Part shown: positions 27,753 to 36,731 of the stretch, in pieces
Layout: each line of letters starts with the position of its first letter
Position numbering within the stretch: position 1 is the stretch's first letter
Source: Candidatus Korarchaeum sp.
Lineage (GTDB): Archaea; Korarchaeota; Korarchaeia; Korarchaeales; Korarchaeaceae
Length of the DNA: 64,000 bases
NCBI GenBank assembly: GCA_020833055.1
Contig: JAJHQZ010000001.1
Span: forward strand, 248,001-312,000
Direction: 5' to 3'
Notes under the pieces: generated by a model
What the model saw: only the letters and a program-made list of their open reading frames with translations
What the model was told of the DNA's origin: nothing
Databases searched by the model: none
Translations under genes and position numbers: made by a program

Positions 27753-28246
27753 CTACAGTATGAACGGTGATCTCACTCTATCGCCGTAGACCTGCTTGAG
27801 CAACTTAACGTCACTACTATTATCGAGCGTGAAGTCATACCTGCCGGATGAAGCGCTTATCTCCACCTTGAGCTCATCAGGTCCGCCATGCATACTCCTC
27901 TCACGCTTTATCTTTATCTCCCTTATCGCATCGTTCTCTATGTAGAAGTTCCCTGGGTCTCCGAGAGTATATCGGAAGGTTCCATGTTCAAGTACCTCCG
28001 GGCGTAGCCGAAGCTAGCTCCGAGTTGAGCTGACCATTGGCCTAGAAATCCCTTCCCCTCTGCCTTCGCTTTCTGCCTCGCCTCCTCAGTTGCTCTCTTG
28101 ACCATATCTTTTGTGATTTGAGCGAATATCATCTTTCGCGTAGTGATCACAGCTGCGTATGTGTCCCACCTGCCCATAGACTTGGGCTTCTTTAAGAGAA
28201 TAGCTCCTATGACCCTCTCGCGAGTCTCGCCTTGAAAAGCTGTCAT
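27753..28246 (-). pseudogene. PH-like conserved archaeal protein, interrupted by a one-base frameshift
   Basis: The first frame (from ATG 28246) reads AILLKKPKSMGRWDTYAAVI ... RYLNMEPSDILSET, then stops at 27938. The next frame continues the same domain as PGNFYIENDAIREIKIKRER ... LLKQVYGDRVRSPFIL, stopping at 27753. Adding one C to the CCC run at 27955-27957 (minus strand) would restore a single 164-residue protein with ETPGNF at the joint, the expected sequence for this PH-like archaeal family. This may be a sequencing error or real decay. Function is unknown. Confidence 0.75.
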
Positions 28247-28320
28247 GATAACACTTAGTTGCTCTGAAGTTTTAGCTTATAAACTTAAGGATACGAGTTC
28301 ACGAAAGTTCTGTTAATTAA

Positions 28321-28807
28321 CTAAGCATGAGTCCTATCGAAGTATATGTTCTTAGGGGAAGCGTTGAGCGGTATCCCGAGGACTATATCCGCATCCAACA
28401 GCTTCATTTTCATCGCAGCCCTTCCTACTGTGAACATTATCCTGTTATCTACATTTAGAAGGGAGGCTGTCTTGACAGCAGAACCTAGGGCGATTCCTAG
28501 GTTCAAAATGCTCAAGATCATGTCCTCAGAGATCCATATCTGTCATCCTATTCCCCATAATCTCCACTATCTTGCATCCGATCAGCAAGAGGACCTTGCT
28601 GTTTCTCAAGCTTCTTGCATCCCTTAAGTAAGCCTCACCCAACTCTGAGGAGAGCTTCTCCATCTCACCAGCGATCTTCCCTATTGTCTCATCATCTTCG
28701 ATGATCTTGCAGACGATGTTATCAACTCCTCTCGCCTTCGGAGCAGTTATAGCTGAGATCTCCATCAGTTTAGCGACTTGAACTAAGGTCTCCTTGATCT
28801 CATTCAT
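28321..28807 (-). pseudogene. DUF2148-family protein, frame-broken and lacking the Cys-rich segment
   Basis: Two frames together make one DUF2148 protein. The first (28807-28526) has ITAPKARGVDNIVCKII and RDARSLRNSKVLLLIGCK. The second (ending 28321) has LNLGIALGSAVKTASLLNVD, NRIMFTVG and LDADIVLGIPL...KNIYFDR. The switch is at CTC-TGA (about 28526-28531), where a +1 shift would continue as SEDMILSILN. The ferredoxin-like Cys cluster (C-G-x-C-G-type) usually found between these halves is absent. A full read-through would be 161 residues. Confidence 0.75.
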
Positions 28808-29081
28808 ACTACTTCATGTCTCAAAAAATTAATTAAGTTTCTCCTGAGGATCTGAATGAAGCTCACAGCCAGCAGAGCTCCTAGTATACTTAACTTACAT
28901 TTCACTAATGAGGCAATGCAAATATATCTACACTCTATTCCAGTAGGAATTCTTTAATATAGCGTTGTAAGTATTATATACATATTTATTTTCCCAGAAT
29001 GAAGGGCCTCAGAACTCCATAACTTTATTAAGACGGGAAATCCTCAGCTTCATTGAGAGGCTGTTTAGAGGGGTGGTCGAT

Positions 29082-29366
29082 ATGGTAACTAAGAAGTCCG
29101 AGAAGATCAAGGAATATGAAGCCCTCCTCTCAGAAGCAATACAAAGATTGGATAGGATCTCCCAAGATAGGAACGTCCCTAGGAACATAAGGAGGGCTAC
29201 TACTGAGGCTATAGAGGTCCTGAGGGATGGGAGGAGCAGTTACGGTGTGAGATCGAATAAAGCGATCTCAATATTGAATGATATCGTTAATGATATAAAC
29301 ATGCCTTTCCCAACAAGGTCAGAGATATTACTTATAGTCGGTTTGCTTGAAAAAATCAAGGATTAA
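29082..29366 (+). CDS. UPF0147 family protein
   Basis: This small helical archaeal protein (94 residues from ATG 29082) contains RISQDRNVPRNIRRATTEAI and DINMPFPTRSEILLIVGLLE, both typical of UPF0147. GAGGGGTGG lies just before ATG 29082, so the in-frame GTG 29073 is less likely. A TATA-like ACTTTATTAA lies near 29020. Function is unknown. Confidence 0.85.
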   Translation: MVTKKSEKIKEYEALLSEAIQRLDRISQDRNVPRNIRRATTEAIEVLRDGRSSYGVRSNKAISILNDIVNDINMPFPTRSEILLIVGLLEKIKD

Positions 29367-30093
29367 ACTTACTACAAAGCAAAGATATTATCTTACTTTT
29401 TAATAAGATATTCTCGAAAATGAGTGAATTTTTGTCTAAATCCAATCTCATCTTTGTTCTTTTTATATCAGAGAGCATCGATAATGTGTAATTCAGGAGG
29501 TCCAGTAAATCTCCAGCTCTCAACTCCCTCAGTATCTCAATCATCCTCTCAAGAGAGCTCGCTGTCTCTTTAAGCTGGTCTGAGAACTCCTCATCGAAAT
29601 CACTAGCTCTCCTTAACCTTTCCACTGCCTCATTTAATATTCCGGAATATATTTCAGCTTTCCTCTCATCTATCTCACTAGACTTCTCACAACAAATCTG
29701 TATTGAGCTCACTAAAGAGGAGAGAATCCCTATAGTTACATCTAGCTCTCTCATCATCTTCAAACTCGTTGATGATCTGAAATCGATGCTTTGCTGTATC
29801 CTCTCCTTGGCCCAACTTATCTGGGTCTCTAATTGCTTAACTTTAGAGGAGAGATCCTCAACTCTCTCCTTCAGCTTCGCGATGGCTTGAGGGCCGTACT
29901 CCTCTAAGAAGCTCCTGAAGGACGATTTACTGACCTCCATAAGCTCTATAAGAGAGTCAGGTATATCTGTGGAGAGATCATCGAAGCACCTTATATTAGA
30001 TCTACTCAGGATCTCCGCTATTTTCTCCCCCTTCTCCTCTCCGAAGTACTCCTTCAGGGAGCTGAGTAGATAGCCGGACACCTTGCCCCCCAT
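29356..30093 (-). CDS. Coiled-coil protein, unknown function
   Basis: The 245-residue product starts with a helical, helix-hairpin-helix-like region (LLSSLKEYFGEEKGEKIAEI ... SNIRCFDDLSTDIPDSLIEL), then long coiled coil (KLKERVEDLSSKVKQLETQI), and a helical C-terminal half. No catalytic motif or membrane span is seen. The HhH-like start and coiled coil could suit a DNA-binding or scaffold role, but this is conjecture. It overlaps the UPF0147 3' end by 11 bases. Confidence 0.5.
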   Translation of the reverse strand: MGGKVSGYLLSSLKEYFGEEKGEKIAEILSRSNIRCFDDLSTDIPDSLIELMEVSKSSFRSFLEEYGPQAIAKLKERVEDLSSKVKQLETQISWAKERIQQSIDFRSSTSLKMMRELDVTIGILSSLVSSIQICCEKSSEIDERKAEIYSGILNEAVERLRRASDFDEEFSDQLKETASSLERMIEILRELRAGDLLDLLNYTLSMLSDIKRTKMRLDLDKNSLIFENILLKSKIISLLCSKFNP

Positions 30094-30544
30094 GGATTCA
30101 TCAGCATATGGATTTGAGGGAGCTTTTTCAACTTTCTGAGTCAGCTCTCTAGATCTCAGTTAAGCCCTTCATTGGACGGATCTCGGGGTATTAGCGAGCA
30201 ACATCTGTCAGTATGTTAGATTCGAATTTAATAAAATTGTAGTTATCAGTTATTATCGATATAAACATTTGAATATATCGCTCAACATAACTACTCCGGG
30301 ATTTATTTTATAGCCACTGAAGTCTATGGAGGAGTTCATCAGAACTTTCAGACAGCAAATATATAATAACAATAAAACAGACTAGGGAATTGGGTATGAT
30401 ATTAACATTATTATCCTTTTCGGATTGAAAAACCGTCCACAAGGCTCAATTATCTTATACGATACACAATTCTATATGAGAACTAAAGCTTACATTAAAG
30501 AAAACTTTATATTACAATAATTCGATCTAGCTGGGGATGTAGAT
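30094..30544. other. AT-rich spacer with no gene seen
   Basis: This is a 451-base gap between divergent genes. It is AT-rich with stops in all frames. ACTTTATATTAC at about 30506-30517 suits a TATA box for the gene at 30545. I see no tRNA, repeat array or stable hairpin. Confidence 0.6.
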
Positions 30545-30952
30545 ATGAGCGTCGATATAGAGTTCCTGAGACCTTGGGAAGTCACTACGAGAGCTGAAAA
30601 GAGGGGGAGCTTCCTAGAGGTGGAGAATAAGCTTTCATCCATATGGAAGGTGAGGATAAGGAATAAAAACTACATAGTACCCGTGACGATGACTATCACT
30701 AGCAGAGGAATTTTCGTCACTTACTTATCTAATAAGCCCGATGGTGATGGGTACTCTCCTATAGCCAGATGCTACGCTGTCGATGCCGCGAAGGAATGCT
30801 TGGAGGATATCGTAAGAAGGTACCCGGATTTCGAGTTCAATAGCGTTACGATAGGTGAGATAATAGAGGAATGCGTCAGCGAAAGATTGAAGAAGAAAAT
30901 AGGGGCCTTCGGAGATGTTAGAATAGAATGTGGTGCTATTAAGATAGAGTAA
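30545..30952 (+). CDS. Hypothetical protein
   Basis: The 135-residue product is alpha/beta with no signal peptide. The first half is beta-rich (KRGSFLEVENKLSSIWKVRI ... VPVTMTITSRGIFVTYL). The second half is helical (AVDAAKECLEDIVRRYPDFE ... IGEIIEECVSERLKKKIG). A TATA-like sequence near 30510 and purine-rich AGCTGGGGATG before ATG 30545 support expression. No family is recognised. It lies in a stretch of lineage-specific genes (29.4-31.3 kb). Confidence 0.5.
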   Translation: MSVDIEFLRPWEVTTRAEKRGSFLEVENKLSSIWKVRIRNKNYIVPVTMTITSRGIFVTYLSNKPDGDGYSPIARCYAVDAAKECLEDIVRRYPDFEFNSVTIGEIIEECVSERLKKKIGAFGDVRIECGAIKIE

Positions 30953-31062
30953 CAATTCGCTTGAACTTTTTAATATCCCGATAGGAGTCCCATAGTGAGA
31001 TCTTTTATGAGTTAGAACGCTATCGAAACTCTAGATGGTAAGTTATCGGCGACTTGGATGAG

Positions 31063-31109
31063 AGACGGGAGGTTGAAGGTGTTACTAAGAGATATTTGAG
31101 ATCCCGTCT
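31063..31109. repeat. Inverted repeat with 8-bp perfect arms
   Basis: AGACGGGA (31063-31070) and TCCCGTCT (31102-31109) are exact reverse complements 31 bases apart. They sit at the 3' end of the gene at 31114, so on the minus strand they could form a post-stop hairpin that aids termination or protects the mRNA end. Confidence 0.45.
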
Positions 31110-31113
31110 TGGG

Positions 31114-31341
31114 TTAATCGACCCTTATACTCTCACTGAGCCAGAGTTCGGGGGGAAGCTTGACCTTGATCATAGTATAAGCTGAAGAGATGAGACCTTC
31201 GGCCTCATATATCAACCAGTATACTTCATCGGGTGCTATCTCCTTGGCCCTCACGAGGAGGTTCACCGCACCATACAGTTTCTTCAATATCTCATCGACA
31301 TCGTCTAATTCGAAGCATATCCCTGAGTCTCTCACTCTCAC
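31114..31341 (-). CDS. Small hypothetical protein
   Basis: The 75-residue product is helical: LDDVDEILKKLYGAVNLLVRAKEI and APDEVYWLIYEAEGLISSAY, ending IKVKLPPELWLSESIRVD. This resembles a helical-hairpin dimerisation or toxin-antitoxin-like accessory protein only in general shape. It has its own AT-rich upstream region shared with nothing obvious. No function can be given. Confidence 0.5.
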   Translation of the reverse strand: MRVRDSGICFELDDVDEILKKLYGAVNLLVRAKEIAPDEVYWLIYEAEGLISSAYTMIKVKLPPELWLSESIRVD

Positions 31342-31417
31342 GAAAATATCTCTGAGTGTTCCTTATATTAACTTTACTGTTTAAATTTTAAAGATAATCT
31401 CCCAATTAGATGCAATG

Positions 31418-32317
31418 TCATAACTCGAAGATACCGTCTTCCCTTATGATGAAAGCTGCTTGCCCGGGCGGGAGGTAGGAGGAGTCCTCTAAGGTCACTA
31501 TCACCTTCCCCCTCACCTTCCTGAAGCAGAGCATGTTATGCGGCGTGTGTGAGAGGACGAAGCCTCCTTTGGAATATAGGTCCCTTCCCCATTTTATCGC
31601 ATGCATCGTCATTATAACAACGCTCCCCCTATCAGCGATCCTCCTCAATGATACGAGGGCCTCTTGGAGATCCTCCTGCCTCTCCCTCAATCCCTTGAGC
31701 CCCCCATACTGCCTGAAGGGATAAGAGATAGAGTCCAGACAGACTAGCTTAGAGGTGCCCGATCTGACGTAACCCATCGCGATATCGAGCGCTTCCTTGA
31801 GCTGAATTATGTTATTCACTCTGAGGACATCTATCCTGGAGAGATCCCCCTCCGATAGATTGTTCTGCCTTAGGAAGACAGAAGCTCTCTCCGGATCGAA
31901 TGTGCCCTCCGTATCTATGAATATAGCCCTCTCAGAGGAAATTCCACCCTTTTCCTCATTCATCAAGGATCTGACAGCCATATAAATGCAGAACTGAGTT
32001 TTCCCTGAGGCTGGAGGCCCGTATATACCTGTAATAGTTCTAATCCTTAACCCCCCTCCTAAGAGCTCATCTAAGCCCTTCATACCGGTCCTCAGTTTAC
32101 TCTCTCTCCCTAGGAGCTTATCAGCCGTGAGGGGCTTCAGTAGAAGTGAAGATACTTCCTTCAGGATCTCTCTAGCTACTTCCCTATCGACTCCAAGCTC
32201 CTTTGAGAGCTCGCTATCCGACATGAGGATGAGGTCATCCAAATTAATGCCCTTCCTCCTCAATATCTCGATGTACTTCTCATCCACTCTTCCTGAAAGG
32301 GAATCTAGCTCCATCAA
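31418..32317 (-). CDS. RadA/Rad51-family recombinase-like ATPase
   Basis: An N-terminal helix-hairpin-helix domain (KYIEILRRKGINLDDLILMS ... ELGVDREVAREIL) precedes a RecA core with Walker A GIYGPPASGKTQFC, AIFIDTEGTFDPERA, and Walker B LVCLDSIS. The 299-residue length is shorter than typical RadA, the L2 loop region is cut down, and the usual VTNQV strand is replaced by IMTMHA. It may be the organism's RadA in divergent form or a RadA paralogue. It overlaps the carS stop by four bases. Confidence 0.8.
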   Translation of the reverse strand: MMELDSLSGRVDEKYIEILRRKGINLDDLILMSDSELSKELGVDREVAREILKEVSSLLLKPLTADKLLGRESKLRTGMKGLDELLGGGLRIRTITGIYGPPASGKTQFCIYMAVRSLMNEEKGGISSERAIFIDTEGTFDPERASVFLRQNNLSEGDLSRIDVLRVNNIIQLKEALDIAMGYVRSGTSKLVCLDSISYPFRQYGGLKGLRERQEDLQEALVSLRRIADRGSVVIMTMHAIKWGRDLYSKGGFVLSHTPHNMLCFRKVRGKVIVTLEDSSYLPPGQAAFIIREDGIFEL

Positions 32318-32793
32318 TGAGCTACCTCCTTTATCCCAATAGCATGAGCTATGAAGTTAGTCCCCCAGTGTAATATAGGCGTTATTATCAGGAGGAATAT
32401 CGCTGACTCAATCGCTACTTTCTCTATCGGGTAAGCGAAAATCAGGGAGAATATGAGGAACCCCTCCTGATCTAGTAGAGGTGCTGATTGCCCCTCCACT
32501 AATCCGATCCTCCTCTTTACGAAGGAACCGAAGCAGTCACCGACCATAGCGCCTAGCGATAGAGCGAAGCCCTGAAGGAGCCTCCCTTGGATGAAACCGA
32601 CGAATGTCCCGACAATTATACCTGAGAGGAATCCCCTTATCGTCTTATGATCCCCTAATATCCTCCTCCCATCCCTGAATCTCTTACCCATATCTAAGGG
32701 CCTCCCCCCTCCGAAGAGCACTGGGGACATGTTAGCGAAGTAAGATGGAAGTATGTACCAAATAGCCTCTAATACGAAGCTGATATCCATCAT
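32314..32793 (-). CDS. carS: CDP-archaeol synthase (CarS, DUF46)
   Basis: CarS activates digeranylgeranylglyceryl phosphate with CTP in archaeal phospholipid synthesis. This 159-residue integral membrane protein has YILPSYFANMSPVLFGGGRP, LDMGKRFRDGRRILGDHKTIRGF and GAMVGDCFGSFVKRRIG, all diagnostic. It sits in a chain of overlapping minus-strand genes from the XPD-like helicase to the RadA-like gene. Confidence 0.94.
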   Translation of the reverse strand: MMDISFVLEAIWYILPSYFANMSPVLFGGGRPLDMGKRFRDGRRILGDHKTIRGFLSGIIVGTFVGFIQGRLLQGFALSLGAMVGDCFGSFVKRRIGLVEGQSAPLLDQEGFLIFSLIFAYPIEKVAIESAIFLLIITPILHWGTNFIAHAIGIKEVAH

Positions 32794-33227
32794 ATCACCT
32801 CTACGCTATCGAAGATCTTGAGGAACCATTCAGGAACATCGCTCTCCGTCGTATACATACTGACTGAGGATCCGCACTGCCTCTCGATAGATCTTATCAT
32901 ATTGAGGAGGAGGAGGAAGGATCTCTGGAGCTTATAGGGCTCAGGAGAGGAGCTAGCTGCCCTAAGGTAAGCACCGGAGATCTCATCCACGAGACCAGAA
33001 TTGAACTTGAGGGAATCTGTGAAGAGCATTAAGGATGTCACGATAGGGGAGGAGAAGGATGGGATTATGAGGACGTCCTTTCTCTCCCTTACGAGATCCT
33101 CTATTATATTGAGGGTCCTAGGCTCATATGAAAGTATCACGAGCTTCCTCCCGCTATCGAGAAGTGCTTTAACTTCCTTCCTCATAGCATCTGCTTTCGC
33201 TTGAGGGGAGCATATCTTCAGCAACAT
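32790..33227 (-). CDS. Hypothetical protein between XPD-like helicase and carS
   Basis: The product is up to 145 residues and I recognise no family. It has an alpha/beta start (GRKLVILSYEPRTLNIIEDLV, ERKDVLIIPSF) and a helical centre. The longest start overlaps the helicase C-terminus by 59 bases; ATG 33185 (MRKEVKALLDSG) overlaps by only 17 and is likely. Its stop overlaps the carS start by four bases. Co-translation with neighbours is likely; function is unknown. Confidence 0.5.
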   Translation of the reverse strand: MLLKICSPQAKADAMRKEVKALLDSGRKLVILSYEPRTLNIIEDLVRERKDVLIIPSFSSPIVTSLMLFTDSLKFNSGLVDEISGAYLRAASSSPEPYKLQRSFLLLLNMIRSIERQCGSSVSMYTTESDVPEWFLKIFDSVEVI

Positions 33228-34893
33228 CCATTCCCTTCATGGGAGACTTCCTATTAAAGAATTCCTGAGCTGAAGGGACTAAGTCCTCTAGCCTTACGTA
33301 CTTGATCCCCCTCCTCATCCAAGGAGGCATCATACTCAAGCAAGAGGAGAACCTCCTATCCACGAAAGCTATGAAGCCCATATCATCCTGAGACCTAACT
33401 GGCCTCGCTGCTGCCTGGATAGCTGATCTGCAGGCATTTATCAGGATTGGATCCTCCAGCTTCGTGTATCTCCTCCATAAGATCTCCTGAACTCTACCTA
33501 AAGTATCGGGTTTCGATAACTGGAGGCCCAGGACTATGGATGCTGTCATCTGCAAACCTGGGAAATCTTCCCCCTCGCTGCTCCTCCCTCCTTGGACTCC
33601 GAGTAGGATGGCACCGATAGAGGACATGCTCTTGAATTCCGAGATCATTCTAGATAGTTCATGCGAGTCCATATCCTTCCTCTCAATGAAGATGGGTTTC
33701 TCAACCATGTTCTCAAAACCGGCATTCAGTATGCCCTGGAGGACTTCATAAGAAGAGGCAAATATCCCCATATTCCCAACTACAGCTTCAGAGAGTTCAG
33801 CTAATGTCGATGCTATCCTGTAGAACTCCAGCCTGCTCCTCTCCTCAAACCTCGTCGTGAAGTCCCTCACGATGAACGATGCAACTTCCCCCCAACGATC
33901 TAAAGATATGCGTTCATAATTCAATTCCTCTAGAATCTCTCCCCTCGCTACTTCCTCGCTCCAAGTTCCCGAGATCAGCAGAACTGATTTGAACCTCTTC
34001 AGGGATTCCTCCAAGCTCCTATCGACTCCCTTGAGGAAGATCAGATTCGGTAACTCTAATATGATACGTTTAGATCCCTCAACTTCGCTCAGGATCCACT
34101 TAGAGAAATGCTCGAAGGGTTTTGGGACTGATGAGAGGCATTCCCTGAGGAGGTAAATTAGGTAATTCTTAGGTACCTCCAAGCTCTGTAATCCCGATCT
34201 CCGCAGGGATCTCACGATATCAATCCACCTCTCGCATAACGAGTTGAGGACTCTCTCGATCTTCTCTATCTCTATAGTGGTTACGATACGAGAGAGCCAG
34301 AACTTCCTGAGATTGTGGGCCTCATCTATTATCAAGTAATCCGGGTCGAATCCCTTGAGCACGGAGTAAAGTTCTTCTTCGAAGAGATACGGATAACAGA
34401 GGACCACGGCATCGTATCCATTGATAATCCCTAGAGATGCGTAATATGGGCAGGAATCAACTTCCAAGAGGAGAGGATCGTGGCATCTCCTCGCTTCTCT
34501 AATCTTAGGTGGATAATAGGGACAATTTCCCAATTTCCTGAGCTCCTCACATTTCATATTCATCAAGAAGTTATTCTTAATTCTCCTGACCTTCCAATTG
34601 ATGCAGATCTCCCCCTTCCCCCTCAGAGCGATCATCCTTATCTTGGGGAACTTGAGGCATTCCTCCATCACTCTACTAACCTGGCTATGTGTCCTGACAG
34701 CGTAGATGAATCTAGCTCTCTCTAACTCGGAAAGGCAACTTATAGCAGATAAAACACCCGATGTCTTCCCTAATCCACTAGGAGCTTCGATAACATTTAT
34801 TCCTCCCTTAAGGGATCTCAAAACTGCATATATGAACTCAGCTTGACCTCTCCTCATCGTAGGATAGGGGAAGTGCTCCTCTATCTTACACAC
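33169..34893 (-). CDS. XPD/Rad3-like (DinG family) DNA helicase
   Basis: This is a superfamily 2 helicase of 574 residues with a probable iron-sulfur cluster. Walker A is IEAPSGLGKTSGVLSA. The Fe-S Cys candidates are GEICINW, KCEELRKLGNCPYY and SCPYYA. The DEAH box is LIIDEAHNLRKFW. Motifs V/VI-like are LLGVQGGRSSEGEDFPG and AACR/QAAARPVRSQDD. Archaeal XPD opens DNA 5'-3' in repair. Divergence in helicase motifs means it could be a paralogue of canonical XPD. Confidence 0.85.
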   Translation of the reverse strand: MCKIEEHFPYPTMRRGQAEFIYAVLRSLKGGINVIEAPSGLGKTSGVLSAISCLSELERARFIYAVRTHSQVSRVMEECLKFPKIRMIALRGKGEICINWKVRRIKNNFLMNMKCEELRKLGNCPYYPPKIREARRCHDPLLLEVDSCPYYASLGIINGYDAVVLCYPYLFEEELYSVLKGFDPDYLIIDEAHNLRKFWLSRIVTTIEIEKIERVLNSLCERWIDIVRSLRRSGLQSLEVPKNYLIYLLRECLSSVPKPFEHFSKWILSEVEGSKRIILELPNLIFLKGVDRSLEESLKRFKSVLLISGTWSEEVARGEILEELNYERISLDRWGEVASFIVRDFTTRFEERSRLEFYRIASTLAELSEAVVGNMGIFASSYEVLQGILNAGFENMVEKPIFIERKDMDSHELSRMISEFKSMSSIGAILLGVQGGRSSEGEDFPGLQMTASIVLGLQLSKPDTLGRVQEILWRRYTKLEDPILINACRSAIQAAARPVRSQDDMGFIAFVDRRFSSCLSMMPPWMRRGIKYVRLEDLVPSAQEFFNRKSPMKGMDVAEDMLPSSESRCYEEGS

Positions 34894-34951
34894 AAAGAGG
34901 GAGCTCGCTCAAGATTAATGGTGAGAGATTCCGGAGGGTTTATGAAAACTT

Positions 34952-36220
34952 TCAGAGGACGTATGGGCTCCCGAGGACCTCCTCGAGGACTTCCACTGGA
35001 TCGTACTTCCCATCTACTGAGACACTGAGGGGCTCCGTCCTGAGAGGTACGTCAGGGCCGAGCATGTCCGGGGACCTTATGCCGGTCAGGAGCAATATCA
35101 CCCTTATGCCGTCCCCCAGCGATTCATCTATATCGGCACCTATCTTTATTATAGCATCGCTCGACATCTTAGAGGCTACTATCTCCGTTATCTGATGGAC
35201 CTCAGTGAGCCTCATGTTCTTCCCACCGTAAACGACGACAAGAGCACCTTTAGCTCCCTCTGGAGATATCTCTATCAATTGATTCCTCAAGGCCATCTTA
35301 ACCGCTTCCTCCCCCCTCCTCTTTGGATCCGATGATTCCCCTATGCCCACAGCAGCTACACCTCCTACGGACATCAGGGTCCTTATATCGTTCAGATCGA
35401 CGTTCACCATAGTCCTCTTCCTTATTATCTCAGCTATCCCTTTCACCATGACTGCTAAAGTCATATCGGCTATCATGAAAGCTTCATCGAGGGGTCTATC
35501 ACCAGCTAATTTCAGCAACTTGTCATTAGATATTAGGACAACTGTATCAGCCCACTTCCTGAGTTGCCTTATCCCCTCCTGAGCTAGCTTGTACTTATGC
35601 CTCCCCTCTGTCCTGAAGGGGAGCGTAACGAAGGCTATTATCTTCGCTCCCTTATCCTTAGCTATTTTAGCGACTACTGGAGCCGCGCCCGTCCCTGTTC
35701 CCCCTCCCATACCAGCTGCTATGAACACGAGATCGGGCCTGTTCCCTAGAGCATCGGATATCTTATGAGCATCTTGCTCAGCGCAAGCCCTGGCTACCTC
35801 AGGCCTCCCTCCAGCCCCTAAGCCGTGAGTTATGCTCTCCCCTATCAGGACTTTATAAGGGGCATTTATACCATCTAAATGGACTTTATCCGTATTTATC
35901 GCAACGAGCTTTATCCCCTTTATCCCTAGCTTGCTTATGTTATCTATCGTATTAGAACCGCAGCCGCCCACTCCTACTATTATCAAGTTACCCGTGACGG
36001 AATCCTCATCATCGTAGTCATCTACCTCTACGGATCTAGCTGATCTCAGGAAATCGTCTGAACTTATTACACGACGGCCCTCACTTACGTTAATCTTCTC
36101 TCCCTTGATAACTTTAGCCTTCTCGAGGGAGCCCTCTCGAGGTAAGTTGTCGAATATCCTTCTGAAAAGATCTAGCATTTCCTTAGCTTGAGAAGATACG
36201 GATTCCTCAGCAAAAATCAA
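34952..36220 (-). CDS. ftsZ: Cell division protein FtsZ
   Basis: This tubulin-like GTPase of 422 residues has [16 protein letters not shown], the tubulin signature [10 protein letters not shown] (about 172-181) and the T7 loop NVDLNDI (about 273-279) that completes the neighbouring GTPase site. An extra N-terminal region of about 75 charged residues precedes the core. Start TTG 36220 has AGGAGGTG seven bases before it and overlaps the upstream RHH gene stop as TTGA, so the pair is translationally coupled. SepF is at 15832. Confidence 0.96.
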   Translation of the reverse strand: MIFAEESVSSQAKEMLDLFRRIFDNLPREGSLEKAKVIKGEKINVSEGRRVISSDDFLRSARSVEVDDYDDEDSVTGNLIIVGVGGCGSNTIDNISKLGIKGIKLVAINTDKVHLDGINAPYKVLIGESITHGLGAGGRPEVARACAEQDAHKISDALGNRPDLVFIAAGMGGGTGTGAAPVVAKIAKDKGAKIIAFVTLPFRTEGRHKYKLAQEGIRQLRKWADTVVLISNDKLLKLAGDRPLDEAFMIADMTLAVMVKGIAEIIRKRTMVNVDLNDIRTLMSVGGVAAVGIGESSDPKRRGEEAVKMALRNQLIEISPEGAKGALVVVYGGKNMRLTEVHQITEIVASKMSSDAIIKIGADIDESLGDGIRVILLLTGIRSPDMLGPDVPLRTEPLSVSVDGKYDPVEVLEEVLGSPYVL

Positions 36221-36378
36221 TATGCGACACCTCCTGTGCTTTTCTTCCTATATTCCCTTATAAGAAGTCTTATAGCTTCCCTTATCGCCTCACTCTTACT
36301 AGTGAACCCGACCTCCTCTATGAGTCTCTCTAACTCCTTCATCAGGGAATTGGGTATGTGGAAGGAGACCACCACCAT
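36217..36378 (-). CDS. Ribbon-helix-helix DNA-binding protein in ftsZ operon (CdrS-like)
   Basis: The 53-residue product begins MVVVSFHIPNSLMKELERLI, then TSKSEAIREAIRLLIREY. This is the strand-helix-helix plan of MetJ/Arc/CopG repressors, with S-x-S-E-A-I-R typical of RHH dimers. It is just upstream of ftsZ and overlaps its start by TTGA. In haloarchaea the small RHH factor CdrS is encoded with ftsZ2 and controls division genes; a similar role is inferred here from layout alone. Confidence 0.85.
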   Translation of the reverse strand: MVVVSFHIPNSLMKELERLIEEVGFTSKSEAIREAIRLLIREYRKKSTGGVAY

Positions 36379-36716
36379 GGAACTCACCGACTCCAGAGGG
36401 GAGGTACCCTATTTTAACCTGGAGAGAGGGACCGAGCAGATTATGATAACAGGAGTATCAATACGAACTGGCCCTGTCCTATATAAATCGATGTTACTTT
36501 TATGAGTTACAAATGAAAGTTTCACTAATGCTAGAGGAACTCCCCGGCCCCCGGGCGAGGAGCTCACTTAAAGGTGCTCATAGCATCGGCATGAAAGCGG
36601 AGATCGGAGATCAAGTTGGATATTATATCATGATCTGATAAAGATCGCGGTATTTCCACTGCAGCTATATGATGATAGGGCCTCCTCCCTGAAGCGAAAT
36701 CATCTAATTATACAAG
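36379..36716. other. Divergent spacer of RHH-ftsZ and gcvPA with possible box C/D-like RNA
   Basis: The 338-base gap holds promoters for both directions. A GC-rich hairpin candidate (CCCCGG...CCGGGC around 36541-36556) is present. Near gcvPA, ATGATGA (36669-36675) is followed 13 bases later by CTGA (36689-36692), the spacing of a C and D' box, but no matching C'/D pair is clear. CCTATATAAATC at about 36479-36489 is a TATA-like element. No protein gene is seen. Confidence 0.4.
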
Positions 36717-36731
36717 GTGTGTGATAAGGCG

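Noticed and set aside
30725-30955. Minus-strand 76-codon frame opposite the gene at 30545
   Set aside because: The plus-strand frame has better composition, a TATA and a start context.
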